Assembly: GCA_028704945.1 (NCBI GenBank)
Contig: JAQWEL010000002.1
Coordinates: 124,001 to 188,000 of the forward strand
Direction of reading: 5' to 3'
Length of the DNA: 64,000 nucleotides
From: Patescibacteria group bacterium
Lineage (GTDB): Bacteria > Patescibacteriota > Patescibacteriia > Patescibacteriales > Patescibacteriaceae
The notes below the pieces were generated by a model. The model searched no databases. It was not told the DNA's origin and saw only the letters and a list, made by a program, of their open reading frames with translations. Below are positions 1-7,342 of this stretch, piece by piece. The translations under genes and the position numbers were made by a program. How positions within the stretch are numbered: the first letter of the stretch is position 1; the number at the start of each line of letters is the position of its first letter.

Positions 1-630
1 TGCTACAACCCCATGTTTGTCTTGCCCGGCTGGTTCGAGGCAAGAGATATAGAGCATAGAGATCATTCTCAGATTTTTGAGAGCGATCTCTTTGCATTTT
101 TAGAAGAGCGTCAAGGTAAGCTTGAAGGAGTAGTTATTACTGGTGGAGAGCCGACACTGCATCAAGATTTGCCTGAGTTTATTAGAAAAATAAAACAATT
201 AGGTTATTTGATTAAATTGGATACTAATGGCACTAACCCAGAAATGTTAAGCTACTTGCTGGACAATGATTTAATAAATTATGTAGCTATGGATATCAAA
301 GCCCCGCATGATAAATATGATAAAGTTGTCGGGGTCGGGGTCAATTTGGAAAATATTAAAAAAAGCGTTAAAATAATTAAAGAATCTGGAATCGGTTATG
401 AATTTAGAACGACCGTCGTGGCTGGTCTGCTGACGGCAGATGATATTTTAAAGATAGCCGAAGAAATCAAGGGGGCTAAAAAATGGTATTTACAAAAATT
501 TATAGCTGACGCCGATTTACTGAACAAAGATTTAAAATCAACTAAAAATTATACTAATAGTGAGTTAAAGCTGATAACCGAGAAAGCTAAGGAAATTGCC
601 GGTTTTTGCCAATTGAGAGGTATTAATTAA
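1..630 (+). CDS. Radical SAM activating enzyme, NrdG-like (5' end outside window)
   Basis: The reading frame is open from the first base: codons 1-4 read C-Y-N-P, which fits the last cysteine of a radical-SAM CxxxCxxC cluster motif, so the true start lies upstream and the ATG at 13 is internal. A GGEPT motif (about residues 48-52 of the visible part) and the DTNG and MDIKAP segments follow, as in activases of anaerobic ribonucleotide reductase and other glycyl-radical enzymes. Such proteins use S-adenosylmethionine and a [4Fe-4S] cluster to install a glycyl radical. The partner reductase is not in the window and may lie upstream. The family call is firm; the exact substrate is inferred. Confidence 0.85.
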   Translation, partial: CYNPMFVLPGWFEARDIEHRDHSQIFESDLFAFLEERQGKLEGVVITGGEPTLHQDLPEFIRKIKQLGYLIKLDTNGTNPEMLSYLLDNDLINYVAMDIKAPHDKYDKVVGVGVNLENIKKSVKIIKESGIGYEFRTTVVAGLLTADDILKIAEEIKGAKKWYLQKFIADADLLNKDLKSTKNYTNSELKLITEKAKEIAGFCQLRGIN

Positions 631-635
631 AATAT

Positions 636-926
636 ATGGCAAGAGAACTCAAGTCAAAAAATAAACTGGTGGCCAAAAGCCAAAAAGTTGACACAGTTTC
701 ATTAATAGAGCAAAATATTGCTTTAACTGAAGAAGTCTATCAATTGACTAAAAAAGTCCATAATTCGATTGTTTTCAGCCGGATTGTGGCTATTATTCAG
801 TTAGTTTTGTTTATTGCCCCTTTGATTATGGCTTTTATTTACCTGCCGCCAATGTTTAAAGAATTTTTAGGAGAATATAAGTCGCTTGTTAATCAATCAA
901 ACAATTCTTTAAATGTGTTGAAATAA
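636..926 (+). CDS. Small single-span membrane protein, unknown function
   Basis: A 96-residue protein with a Lys-rich N-terminus, a short predicted helical stretch (about 22-45), one strong hydrophobic segment (about 48-72, IVAIIQLVLFIAPLIMAFIY) and a polar tail. It starts 5 bp after the radical-SAM gene and ends 3 bp before cca, so it is probably co-transcribed with both. I do not recognise the family. Short one-span proteins like this are common in CPR genomes. Function unknown. Confidence 0.6.
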   Translation: MARELKSKNKLVAKSQKVDTVSLIEQNIALTEEVYQLTKKVHNSIVFSRIVAIIQLVLFIAPLIMAFIYLPPMFKEFLGEYKSLVNQSNNSLNVLK

Positions 927-929
927 ATT

Positions 930-2423
930 ATGATCCCAGCTTATATTGAAGAAATTATCAGCCGCTTGAATGCTCAAGGTTTTGAAGCGTATGTTGTCGG
1001 TGGCAGCGTACGTGATTTATTAATGGGTAAAACACCTAAAGATTGGGATATAACCACCAACGCCAGACCAGAAAATATTTTGGAAATTTTTCCTGACTCA
1101 GTTTATGAAAATTCTTTTGGAACAGTAATTGTTAAAAAAAAGAATGAGGCTGGCCAGACGACTGAAATCGCCGAAGTTACTACCTACCGTTCCGAATCAA
1201 ATTATTCAGACCATCGCCGTCCAGACACGGTTGTTTTTGAAGATAGGCTTGAAGCTGATTTATCACGTCGAGATTTTACAGTTAATGCCATGGCGTTAAC
1301 GCCGGTAACTGACAGCGGTGGAATGCAGCTCGGAGAAGGGGAATCGATAATTGAGCTTGACGGAGAAGCTTACAAGATTATTGATTTTTACGGCGGGCAG
1401 AAAGATATCCATAAGCGAGTTATTAGAGCAGTCGGCGAACCTAATATCCGTTTTAAAGAAGACGCGCTGAGAATGATGCGGGCGGTTAGATTCGCTTGCC
1501 AACTCGGTTTTGATATTGAGCCAAAAACTGAACGGGGAATTATTAAATTAGCCGGTTCACTAAAATTTATTGCTAATGAAAGAATCAAAGATGAGTTGAT
1601 TAAAATTTTAGAAACCGACAAAAGAGCTTTTGGCTTTGACAAGCTTCATGATCTTAATTTGTTGAATTATATTATTCCAGAATTAGAAACTGGTTTTAAT
1701 ATGAAACAGAATCATCATCATATTTACACTGTTTTCGAGCATTCCTTGAGATCTTTGCAATGCGTGCCTTCAAAAGAATGGCAGGTCAGATTGGCTGCGC
1801 TATTACATGATGTTGGCAAGCCAGCGGCTAGAAAAATAATCGACGGCCAAACAACTTTTTACAATCATGAATATATCGGAGCTAAAATGACTAAAAAAAT
1901 AATGTCTCGGCTTAAATTCCCAACGGCTGATATTGAACGGGTTGTTAACTTAGTCAGAAATCACATGTTTTATTACAATGTTGATGAAGTGACTGCGGCG
2001 AGTGTCAGACGTTTGATTGCTAAGACCGGTCGAGAAAATTTAAAAGATCTGATTGATTTACGGGTAGCTGATCGCTTAGGTTCAGGCACGCCCAAAGCCA
2101 TGCCTTATAAGTTAAGGCATTTGCAATATATGTTTGAAAAAGTTCAAAATGATCCTGTTTCCGTTAAAATGCTTGCTATCAATGGTGATAATCTGATTAA
2201 TGACTTGAAGTTAGAACCGAGTCCTAAATTCGGTTGTTTGCTTGACTGTTTATTAGCCGAAGTTTTAGACAATCCTGATTATAATACCAAGGATTATTTA
2301 TTGAAGAGAGCAGAGGAATTGCTAAAAGAAGATTTGGAAACTTTGCGTACTAAAGCTAAGGGTGTTATTGAGGAAAAACAAGAAGATGAAGATCAATTAA
2401 TTAAAAAACAATATAAAGTTTAA
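930..2423 (+). CDS. cca: CCA tRNA nucleotidyltransferase / poly(A) polymerase family with HD domain
   Basis: The 497-aa protein opens with the class II nucleotidyltransferase core: GGSVRDLL at 24-31 and the catalytic DWD at 38-40, then RRDFTVNAMA at 113-122 and the RNA-binding domain. An HD phosphohydrolase domain follows, with LLHDVGKP around 291-298. It should add or repair the 3' CCA of tRNAs. That is needed here because the tRNA-Ala and tRNA-Pro genes in this window do not encode CCA. It lies 3 bp after a small membrane protein gene and 6 bp before the cyclophilin gene. A poly(A) polymerase role cannot be excluded from sequence alone. Confidence 0.93.
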   Translation: MIPAYIEEIISRLNAQGFEAYVVGGSVRDLLMGKTPKDWDITTNARPENILEIFPDSVYENSFGTVIVKKKNEAGQTTEIAEVTTYRSESNYSDHRRPDTVVFEDRLEADLSRRDFTVNAMALTPVTDSGGMQLGEGESIIELDGEAYKIIDFYGGQKDIHKRVIRAVGEPNIRFKEDALRMMRAVRFACQLGFDIEPKTERGIIKLAGSLKFIANERIKDELIKILETDKRAFGFDKLHDLNLLNYIIPELETGFNMKQNHHHIYTVFEHSLRSLQCVPSKEWQVRLAALLHDVGKPAARKIIDGQTTFYNHEYIGAKMTKKIMSRLKFPTADIERVVNLVRNHMFYYNVDEVTAASVRRLIAKTGRENLKDLIDLRVADRLGSGTPKAMPYKLRHLQYMFEKVQNDPVSVKMLAINGDNLINDLKLEPSPKFGCLLDCLLAEVLDNPDYNTKDYLLKRAEELLKEDLETLRTKAKGVIEEKQEDEDQLIKKQYKV

Positions 2424-2429
2424 AAAAAT

Positions 2430-3170
2430 ATGGGAAAGATTCCAAATTTAGCAATTATTTTTATAGCAATTTGTCTTTTATCGGGCTGTAGTCTTAAAAA
2501 TACTGATAATACTGGTGAAAATAAAGCTAATCAACTAAATGAGGAAAAGACTGTTGATCAAATTTTGAACAATAACGCCACTAATACAATTAATAATAAC
2601 ACTATGGAAAACAACTCCAGTAATTTAGCCCCAATTTTTGCCGCTAATCCGGCAGTGGCTACCACTACTGATGCCGAACTTTTAGCTAATTATTCTTTTG
2701 CTTTAATTAAAACAAACTTTGGTGACATTAAAGTTAAATTATATAAAGATGATTCACCTAAGACAGTAGTTAATTTCTATCGCTTGTCATTAGTTAAATT
2801 TTATGACGGCATTAAATTCCATCGCGTCATTAAAGATTTTATGATCCAAGGGGGCGACCCGAATTCAAGAGAGGCTGATTGGTCCAGACATGGCACTGGC
2901 GGCCCGGGCTATAGTTTTGAGGATGAAATCAATACTCATCCGTTAGTGGCAGGCAGTTTAGCTATGGCTAATTCTGGCCCTGATACGAACGGTTCCCAGT
3001 TCTTCATTGTCACTGCCGAAGCCACGCCTTGGTTAGATGGCAAACATACTAATTTTGGCGAGGTGGTTGAGGGTATGGATGTGGTTAAGAAAATTGAAGC
3101 CGTTGAGGTTAATCAAAACGATCATCCTTTAAAGGATGTTGTTATTAATAGTATTGATTTGTTAAAATAA
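2430..3170 (+). CDS. Cyclophilin-type peptidyl-prolyl isomerase, predicted lipoprotein
   Basis: The N-terminus is a lipoprotein signal with lipobox LSGC (Cys20), followed by an Asn/Thr-rich linker of about 60 residues and then a complete cyclophilin domain (about 90-246). Visible family motifs are FHRVIKDFMIQGGDP (130-144), GTGGPGYSFEDE, SLAMANSGPDTNGSQFFI and the C-terminal LDGKHTNFGEV. The protein should sit on the outer face of the membrane and speed proline isomerisation in exported proteins, of which this window encodes many. It is the last gene of the cluster that begins with the radical-SAM gene, and a fold-back element follows it. Confidence 0.93.
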   Translation: MGKIPNLAIIFIAICLLSGCSLKNTDNTGENKANQLNEEKTVDQILNNNATNTINNNTMENNSSNLAPIFAANPAVATTTDAELLANYSFALIKTNFGDIKVKLYKDDSPKTVVNFYRLSLVKFYDGIKFHRVIKDFMIQGGDPNSREADWSRHGTGGPGYSFEDEINTHPLVAGSLAMANSGPDTNGSQFFIVTAEATPWLDGKHTNFGEVVEGMDVVKKIEAVEVNQNDHPLKDVVINSIDLLK

Positions 3171-3187
3171 AGATGCTTTAAAATATA

Positions 3188-3285
3188 TTTAATAACAAGA
3201 AAATAATATTTCGTTCAAGTTTGCTTGCTGGACTGATGTCCAGCAAGCAAACTCAATCCACTCAACATTATTTCTTGTTATTAAA
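3188..3285. repeat. Fold-back element family I, copy 1
   Basis: Imperfect 22-23 bp outer arms (3188-3210 with 3264-3285) enclose the linker TCGTTCAAG, a perfect 14-bp inner stem with loop TGAT (3220-3251), and a second linker CTCAATCCACTC. Three other loci (46649, 53674, 58136) share the linkers but have different arm sequences that still pair. It lies between the cyclophilin gene and tRNA-Ala, starting 18 bp after the stop codon. There is no U-tract, so it is not an ordinary terminator. Confidence 0.85.
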
Positions 3286-3324
3286 GATATAAATTTTCTA
3301 AAATAAAGAAAGATTTTATAGTAA

Positions 3325-3397
3325 GGGCCTGTAGCTCATTTGGTAGAGCGCTGCATTCGCATTGCAGAGGTGGTGAGTTCGAATCTCATCAGGTCCA
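3325..3397 (+). tRNA. tRNA-Ala (anticodon CGC)
   Basis: The cloverleaf folds by eye. The acceptor stem GGGCCTG pairs with CAGGTCC (one G-U). The anticodon stem CTGCA/TGCAG encloses loop TTCGCAT, giving anticodon CGC (alanine, codon GCG). The T-arm is GTGAG-TTCGAAT-CTCAT, with discriminator A at 3397. CCA is not encoded: the next bases are CAA. It probably depends on the CCA-adding enzyme encoded at 930-2423. Confidence 0.95.
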
Positions 3398-3420
3398 CAA
3401 AATTGAGTTAATTAACAATT

Positions 3421-3459
3421 CCGCTTCCGTCTCCGCCAGTCGGCGGATGGTGAAGGTGG
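3421..3459. repeat. GC-rich palindrome of the kind dispersed in CPR genomes
   Basis: The core TCCGCC-AGTC-GGCGGA (3432-3447) is perfectly palindromic. Outer arms continue as an imperfect pairing of CCGCTTCCGTC with TGGTGAAGGTGG. It is strikingly GC-rich against the AT-rich surroundings, and short GC-rich palindromes of this type are repeated in many CPR genomes. It ends 13 bp before the start of the next gene. Confidence 0.6.
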
Positions 3460-3472
3460 ATAATAAAAAAGT

Positions 3473-3805
3473 ATGCTTATAATACGCTGGATTATTTCCG
3501 CTTTAACAATTGTTTTAGCCACCTATATAGTACCAGGAGTATTTATTGCTAGTTTTTGGTCGGCCCTGTGGGTGGCCGCTTTATTAGGTTTTGTCAACGT
3601 AACGATTAAACCATTATTGATTATTTTAACCCTGCCTTTAAACATTTTAACCCTGGGTCTATTCGCTTTGGTTATTAATGCTTTTATGATTATGTTAATT
3701 TCTGGTTTAGCTAAAGGATTTAGTGTTGATGGTTTTTGGCAAGCCTTGATTTTCGGAGTTGTTTTGGCTATACTCAATTTTGTTTTCAGTTTTGGTAAGG
3801 AATAA
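3473..3805 (+). CDS. YvlD/4-TMS phage-holin-superfamily membrane protein
   Basis: A 110-aa, almost wholly hydrophobic protein with about four membrane segments. Its pattern (LPLNILTLGLFALVINAFMI followed by a glycine-containing loop and a last helix) is characteristic of the YvlD family, often labelled phage holin family protein. These are widespread chromosomal membrane proteins of unclear function, so the name is no sign of a prophage. No other phage gene is nearby. It precedes the tRNA-Pro locus by a few bases. Confidence 0.8.
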   Translation: MLIIRWIISALTIVLATYIVPGVFIASFWSALWVAALLGFVNVTIKPLLIILTLPLNILTLGLFALVINAFMIMLISGLAKGFSVDGFWQALIFGVVLAILNFVFSFGKE

Positions 3806-3858
3806 TGGTTTCGGGCCATGGTATAGTGGTATTATGCACGATTCGTTCGCCCTTTTGT

Positions 3859-3929
3859 CGGGGCATGGTATAAAGGTATTACACACGATTCGGGTTCGTG
3901 TAATCCCGGTTCAATTCCGGGTGCCCCGA
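3859..3929 (+). tRNA. tRNA-Pro (anticodon CGG)
   Basis: The acceptor stem CGGGGCA pairs perfectly with TGCCCCG (3922-3928), with discriminator A3929. The anticodon stem CACGA/TCGTG carries loop TTCGGGT, so the anticodon is CGG (proline, codon CCG) with G37, as usual for tRNA-Pro. The T-arm is CCCGG-TTCAATT-CCGGG. The D-arm is short (GTA/TAC). CCA is not encoded. The gene sits inside the two halves of a degenerate tRNA. Confidence 0.9.
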
Positions 3930-3951
3930 CAAAGATGCGAACATTGGTTCG

Positions 3952-3971
3952 CCTGCCTGCCGGCAGGCAGG
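3952..3971. repeat. Perfect 20-bp GC palindrome inserted in the tRNA-like 3' half
   Basis: CCTGCCTGCC followed by its exact reverse complement GGCAGGCAGG. This palindrome type recurs in CPR genomes and often inserts into genes, giving LPAGRQ-like peptides; here it interrupts the anticodon region of the degenerate tRNA. Function unknown. Confidence 0.75.
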
Positions 3972-4007
3972 TGCGACCCCGGTCCAATTCCGGGTGGCCC
4001 GACAATT

Positions 4008-4031
4008 AAACCGTCTTTTGGGCGGTTTTTT
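4008..4031 (+). terminator. Intrinsic terminator of the tRNA-Pro locus
   Basis: AAACCGTC, a short T-rich loop, then GGCGGTTTTTT: a 6-7 bp hairpin followed directly by a T-run. Confidence 0.8.
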
Positions 4032-4048
4032 GTTATATTAACAAAGTG

Positions 4049-4077
4049 TTGACAAAAGTAAATAAAAATGCTGATAT
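4049..4077 (+). promoter_or_regulatory. Sigma-70-type promoter for the 4132 gene
   Basis: TTGACA (4049-4054), a 17-nt spacer, then TGATAT (4072-4077), about 55 nt upstream of the ATG at 4132. It follows the tRNA terminator, so the two hypothetical genes downstream form a separate transcription unit. Confidence 0.6.
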
Positions 4078-4131
4078 ATAAGCCATAAGTTAGCTCTTTT
4101 TATTTTTTTAATAAATTTTTGAGGTGTCGTC

Positions 4132-4428
4132 ATGAAAAATTTAGCAACCGCCATAAGTAAAGAATTCGGGCTTGATTTAAAAGAAATTTCCGAAATCAAG
4201 ACTGTCTTAAGCACAGAAAATCCGGTAGACTTTATTAAAATTAAAGAATTTACCCAAAAGCATTATGACTCTCTGGCTATCAATATTGATAACCTTGGAA
4301 TCGGAAAAGGCGAGCTGTTTATTTATTTTACTGCTCAGCATGCGGAACCAAGACAAATTATCTTCGGGTCAATTCGCTTAGTTAAAGAAATGCCAAGTCG
4401 ATATGTGCTTGCTATTGAAGAGTGTTAA
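4132..4428 (+). CDS. Hypothetical protein, 98 aa
   Basis: Soluble-looking protein with no membrane segment, no signal peptide and no motif that I recognise. The start is set by a clear Shine-Dalgarno sequence (GAGGTG, 7 nt before ATG), which most genes in the window lack. The next gene starts 43 bp later with the same GAGGTG...TCATG arrangement, suggesting a two-gene unit under the promoter at 4049. Function unknown. Confidence 0.65.
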   Translation: MKNLATAISKEFGLDLKEISEIKTVLSTENPVDFIKIKEFTQKHYDSLAINIDNLGIGKGELFIYFTAQHAEPRQIIFGSIRLVKEMPSRYVLAIEEC

Positions 4429-4471
4429 GTTCGAAATAAACAAACAGTTTAAATTAAGTAAGAGGTGTGTC

Positions 4472-5038
4472 ATGACAGAAATTGTCTACATTTGTCTAGG
4501 TTTATTATTGATTTTTATTGTAGTTCTTTACAATAAAAATCCTTCAGTTAAAGCGGCTAGAGCAAGAAAAAGGGCGGTAATAGAAAAAAGAAAAAGCGAT
4601 TTGGTAAAAGAATTCTATGCACAGCGTTTAATTTTGTGTGTTGTGCGGCCGAAATGGGAAGGAGAATATCAAAAACCAGTAGCCTTTGATAGTTTTATGT
4701 CAGCTTTATTGAAAAAATTAACTGACGAGAAAGTCACGTTTGAATTATTGAAAAAAGAAGAATTTAAAGAAAGACTTTCCGATGACAGCGGGTGTGTCAA
4801 GAACAATCTTTTTTTATTTTGTAATTTTTCGATTACCAGGCGTGAATTACGTAATCCCGACCGCAGTGTTTATCGATTTTCTGACGACAGTCATGTAAAA
4901 TGTTGTTTAAGAATGGTAAATAAAAAAGGAAAAATTAAGACTATTGCCAAACATCATTATAAAAGAGATTATTATGATGTTCATGGCTTAGCAGCGCTAA
5001 TTTTTTCTGAGCTTATCTCAGATTTTTCAAAAACATAA
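4472..5038 (+). CDS. Hypothetical membrane-anchored protein, 188 aa
   Basis: The frame is open from 4403, but the ATG at 4472 has a Shine-Dalgarno (AGAGGTG) and starts the protein at MTEIVYICLGLLLIFIVVLY, one N-terminal membrane segment. A basic stretch (about residues 28-45) and a soluble domain of about 140 residues follow. No catalytic motif is evident. It is probably co-transcribed with the 98-aa gene just upstream. Not recognised. Confidence 0.65.
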   Translation: MTEIVYICLGLLLIFIVVLYNKNPSVKAARARKRAVIEKRKSDLVKEFYAQRLILCVVRPKWEGEYQKPVAFDSFMSALLKKLTDEKVTFELLKKEEFKERLSDDSGCVKNNLFLFCNFSITRRELRNPDRSVYRFSDDSHVKCCLRMVNKKGKIKTIAKHHYKRDYYDVHGLAALIFSELISDFSKT

Positions 5039-5067
5039 CGGATTAATAATTTTTTTATCCGTCTACA

Positions 5068-5096
5068 AGCGTCTTATTAGAGTAAGGCGCTTTTTA
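5068..5096 (+). terminator. Intrinsic terminator after the 4472 gene
   Basis: AGCGTCTTA pairs with TAAGGCGCT (one G-U), followed by TTTTTATTT. A smaller AT hairpin (CGGAT...ATCCG) precedes it. Confidence 0.7.
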
Positions 5097-5109
5097 TTTA
5101 TAAATTAAT

Positions 5110-5565
5110 TTAATTATTTTTAATGTGATACATGGCGATACCAGCGGCAATGGAAACGTTTAATGATTCTTTGTTGCCATACATCGGTATGTGAACAACG
5201 TGTTCACAAAGGGTTTGGGTTTCTATCGGAATACCATCAACTTCATTGCCAACAATTAAAGCAATATTGCCAGAGTAATTAATCGAATTGATTAATCGGC
5301 TTTGTTCGGTTTTTTCTAAGCCGATAATAGTAAAACCTTCTTGTTTTAACTGATTAATAAGTTCTGGTAGATTTTGTCGTGTTTCAAAGGGTACCCAAGT
5401 TTCAGCGCCCAGAGATACTTTATCTATTCTTGGATTCGGTGGAGCAGGTGTAAAACCAACTAAGAATATTTTATCCACGCCACAAGCATCAGCGGTGCGA
5501 AACATCGCGCCGACGTTAAAGCAGGAGCGGATATTAGGGAGAATTAGATAGAATTTTTTAAGCAT
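5110..5565 (-). CDS. SPOUT-class RNA 2'-O-methyltransferase (TrmH/SpoU family)
   Basis: At 151 aa it is a minimal SPOUT domain. All three SpoU motifs are visible: NIRSCFNVGAMFRTADACG near the N-terminus (motif 1), LIVGNEVDGIP (motif 2) and IPMYGNKESLNVSIAAGIAMYHI (motif 3). It should transfer a methyl group from S-adenosylmethionine to a ribose 2'-OH of tRNA or rRNA; the substrate cannot be told from sequence. It is divergent from the alkD-like gene, and their promoters overlap. Confidence 0.9.
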   Translation of the reverse strand: MLKKFYLILPNIRSCFNVGAMFRTADACGVDKIFLVGFTPAPPNPRIDKVSLGAETWVPFETRQNLPELINQLKQEGFTIIGLEKTEQSRLINSINYSGNIALIVGNEVDGIPIETQTLCEHVVHIPMYGNKESLNVSIAAGIAMYHIKNN

Positions 5566-5589
5566 AGTATAGATTTTTATTATTTTATT

Positions 5590-5644
5590 ATCATAGCGAT
5601 GTTTTGCTGATTGTCAATTTTTTAAAATAAAGATAAGATATAAT
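5590..5644. promoter_or_regulatory. Overlapping divergent promoters (trmH-like / alkD-like)
   Basis: Reverse strand: TTGACA (complement of 5612-5617), 16-nt spacer, TATGAT (complement of 5590-5595). Forward strand: TTGTCA (5611-5616), 17 nt, TAAGAT (5634-5639), with a TATAAT at 5639-5644 as an alternative. The two -35 boxes share the same bases, so the promoters may compete for polymerase. Confidence 0.65.
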
Positions 5645-5666
5645 AAAAATTACATCAAATATAGTT

Positions 5667-6392
5667 ATGGCAACAGCTAAAGAAATTCAAAAAAGATTAA
5701 GACAAGTAGCTGACCCAGATAAAGCTAAAACATTAGCTGGTTTTTTCAAAACCGCCAAGGGACAGTACGGGGAGGGTGATAAATTTTTAGGTATTACCGC
5801 GCCCCAGCAACGCTTGATAGTTAAAGAATTTAAAGATTTGCCGATTGAAGAAATTAAGATTTTATTAGAAAGCCCTTGGCACGAAGATCGACTAACCGGG
5901 GTTTTGCTATTGGTCTATAAATTTGAACATAGCCAAAAAACTGAACAGAAAAAAATTTTTGATTTTTATTTAAAAGAACGAGCCGGAATTAATAATTGGG
6001 ATTTAGTGGATTTATCGGCTGACAAGATTATTGGCGCTTGGCTTTATGACAATTTTGATCAAAAGTTGATTGATAAATTATCTTCTTCTGGAAATATTTG
6101 GGATAGACGAATTGCTGTTTTAGCTAGTTTTTATTTTATTAAAAATGGGCGTTCTGATTTGACTTTCGCTTTAGCTGAAAAATTATTGTACGATAAGCAC
6201 GATTTAATTCAAAAAGCAGTTGGCTGGATGCTTAGAGAAGTAGGCAAGAGGATTTCTGAACAAGAGTTAGTGAATTTTTTGGAAAAATATGCTACAATAA
6301 TGCCTAGGACAATGTTGCGTTATGCGATTGAAAGATTGTCAGAAAAGGATCGGCTGGCTTATTTGAAAAATAGTACCAAATTAAATAATTAA
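5667..6392 (+). CDS. DNA alkylation repair protein, AlkD-like
   Basis: The 241-aa all-helical protein resembles the HEAT-repeat AlkD glycosylase family. The diagnostic NNWDLVDLSADKI segment lies near the middle, followed by WDRRIAVLASFYFI and the C-terminal WMLREVGKR and YAIERLS repeats. Family members remove N3- and N7-alkylated purines. The ATG at 5667 lies about 20 nt downstream of the -10 region, so the leader is short. The cupin gene follows after 16 bp and is probably co-transcribed. Confidence 0.88.
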   Translation: MATAKEIQKRLRQVADPDKAKTLAGFFKTAKGQYGEGDKFLGITAPQQRLIVKEFKDLPIEEIKILLESPWHEDRLTGVLLLVYKFEHSQKTEQKKIFDFYLKERAGINNWDLVDLSADKIIGAWLYDNFDQKLIDKLSSSGNIWDRRIAVLASFYFIKNGRSDLTFALAEKLLYDKHDLIQKAVGWMLREVGKRISEQELVNFLEKYATIMPRTMLRYAIERLSEKDRLAYLKNSTKLNN

Positions 6393-6408
6393 TTATTAAT
6401 TTAAACAT

Positions 6409-6792
6409 ATGAGCTACATCATTGATTTGGAAGCCAAAACTTTGAAAAATAATAATTTTCGTGAAGTTTTGTTTACCACCAAGAATGCGCAATTAGTAGT
6501 GATGAATTTAAATCCAGGTGAAGAAATAGGAGAAGAGATTCATGAGCTTGATCAATTTATCAGGTTTGAAGCCGGCACAGGCAAAGTTGTCTTGGATGGC
6601 GTTGAAAACGAGGTGTCTGACGGTTGGGCAACGGTTATTACAGCTGGCACTAAGCACAATGTTATCAACTCTGGCATTAATCCGATGAAGTTGTATACAA
6701 TTTATACACCGCCAGAGCACAAGGACGGGACTATCCATGTTACCAAAGTCGATGCCTTGGCTGATCATAATGATCACTATATTGTTGGATAA
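6409..6792 (+). CDS. Cupin-domain protein
   Basis: A 127-aa single cupin barrel. The first motif region reads NPGEEIGEEIHELDQFIRFEAGTGKVVLDG and the second WATVITAGTKHNVINSG, so at least two conserved histidines and a glutamate suited to metal binding are present. It resembles cupins found beside redox or stress genes; the substrate is unknown. It lies 16 bp after the AlkD-like gene, and a strong terminator follows. Confidence 0.85.
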   Translation: MSYIIDLEAKTLKNNNFREVLFTTKNAQLVVMNLNPGEEIGEEIHELDQFIRFEAGTGKVVLDGVENEVSDGWATVITAGTKHNVINSGINPMKLYTIYTPPEHKDGTIHVTKVDALADHNDHYIVG

Positions 6793-6803
6793 TTATAATT
6801 TTT

Positions 6804-6833
6804 AAAAACAGGTTGATTATTTAACCTGTTTTT
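6804..6833 (+). terminator. Intrinsic terminator after the cupin gene
   Basis: AAAAACAGGTT and AACCTGTTTTT form an 11-bp stem with an 8-nt loop, ending in a T-run. Confidence 0.85.
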
Positions 6834-6873
6834 AAACTGTATTTTTGTCTAAAATTTTGCTACAATAAATAAT

Positions 6874-7338
6874 ATGTTAGATATAACTATTATTGCCATT
6901 GGCAAGATAAAAGAAAAATCAATTGCCTCAGCTAGTGCCGAGTATATTAAGCGTTTGGCGCCTTATGCTAAGCTTAATTTAGTGGAATTAAAGCCCGAGC
7001 CGTTTAATGAATCAACTAGAAGCAAGGCTAAGACCGAAGAGTCAAGACGGATTATTGAATGTTTGTCTAAATATAAAAATTCAACCGTTTGGCTTTTGAC
7101 GGAAAAGGGCAAAGAATTTGATTCTTTTGGTTTTGCTGAATTTTTACAGAAAGAAACTAGACCAATCGTTTTTGTAGTGGCGGGTAGTTTGGGTTGGAGT
7201 GATTCAATTGTTAAAAATCATAAAAATCACTTGTCATTGTCTAAACTGACTATGCCTCACGAGCTGGCTCGTTTGGTTTTTTTTGAACAGCTTTATCGAG
7301 CTGTTACTATTAATCTCGGGAAAACTTATCACTATTGA
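6874..7338 (+). CDS. rlmH: 23S rRNA pseudouridine-1915 N3-methyltransferase RlmH
   Basis: 154 aa, the normal RlmH length (about 155). It begins ITIIAIGKIKEKS, has the SPOUT knot motif VVAGSLGWSDSI, and ends with the conserved LTMPHELARLVFFEQLYRAVTINLGKTYHY. It methylates pseudouridine 1915 in helix 69 of 23S rRNA on the assembled ribosome. A TACAAT -10-like box lies just upstream. The next gene starts 5 bp after the stop codon. Confidence 0.95.
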   Translation: MLDITIIAIGKIKEKSIASASAEYIKRLAPYAKLNLVELKPEPFNESTRSKAKTEESRRIIECLSKYKNSTVWLLTEKGKEFDSFGFAEFLQKETRPIVFVVAGSLGWSDSIVKNHKNHLSLSKLTMPHELARLVFFEQLYRAVTINLGKTYHY

Positions 7339-7342
7339 AAAT

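Larger units (their letters stand above)
3812..4002 (+). pseudogene. Degenerate tRNA split around an intact tRNA-Pro
   Basis: A 5' half (3812-3850: acceptor CGGGCCA, D-arm, and an anticodon-stem start TGCAC at 3835-3839) has its complementary 3' half about 135 bp away (GTGCG at 3971-3975, T-arm CCCGG-TCCAATT-CCGGG at 3978-3994, acceptor TGGCCCG at 3995-4001, discriminator A4002). Between them lie a whole tRNA-Pro and a GC palindrome. The variable loop would be only about two bases and no clean anticodon can be assigned, so I call it a pseudo-tRNA. An unusual intron-bearing tRNA is the alternative. Confidence 0.6.

Noticed and set aside
3473-3805. Prophage remnant, because the gene matches the phage-holin superfamily.
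   Set aside because: YvlD-type proteins are ordinary chromosomal membrane proteins, and no other phage gene is nearby.
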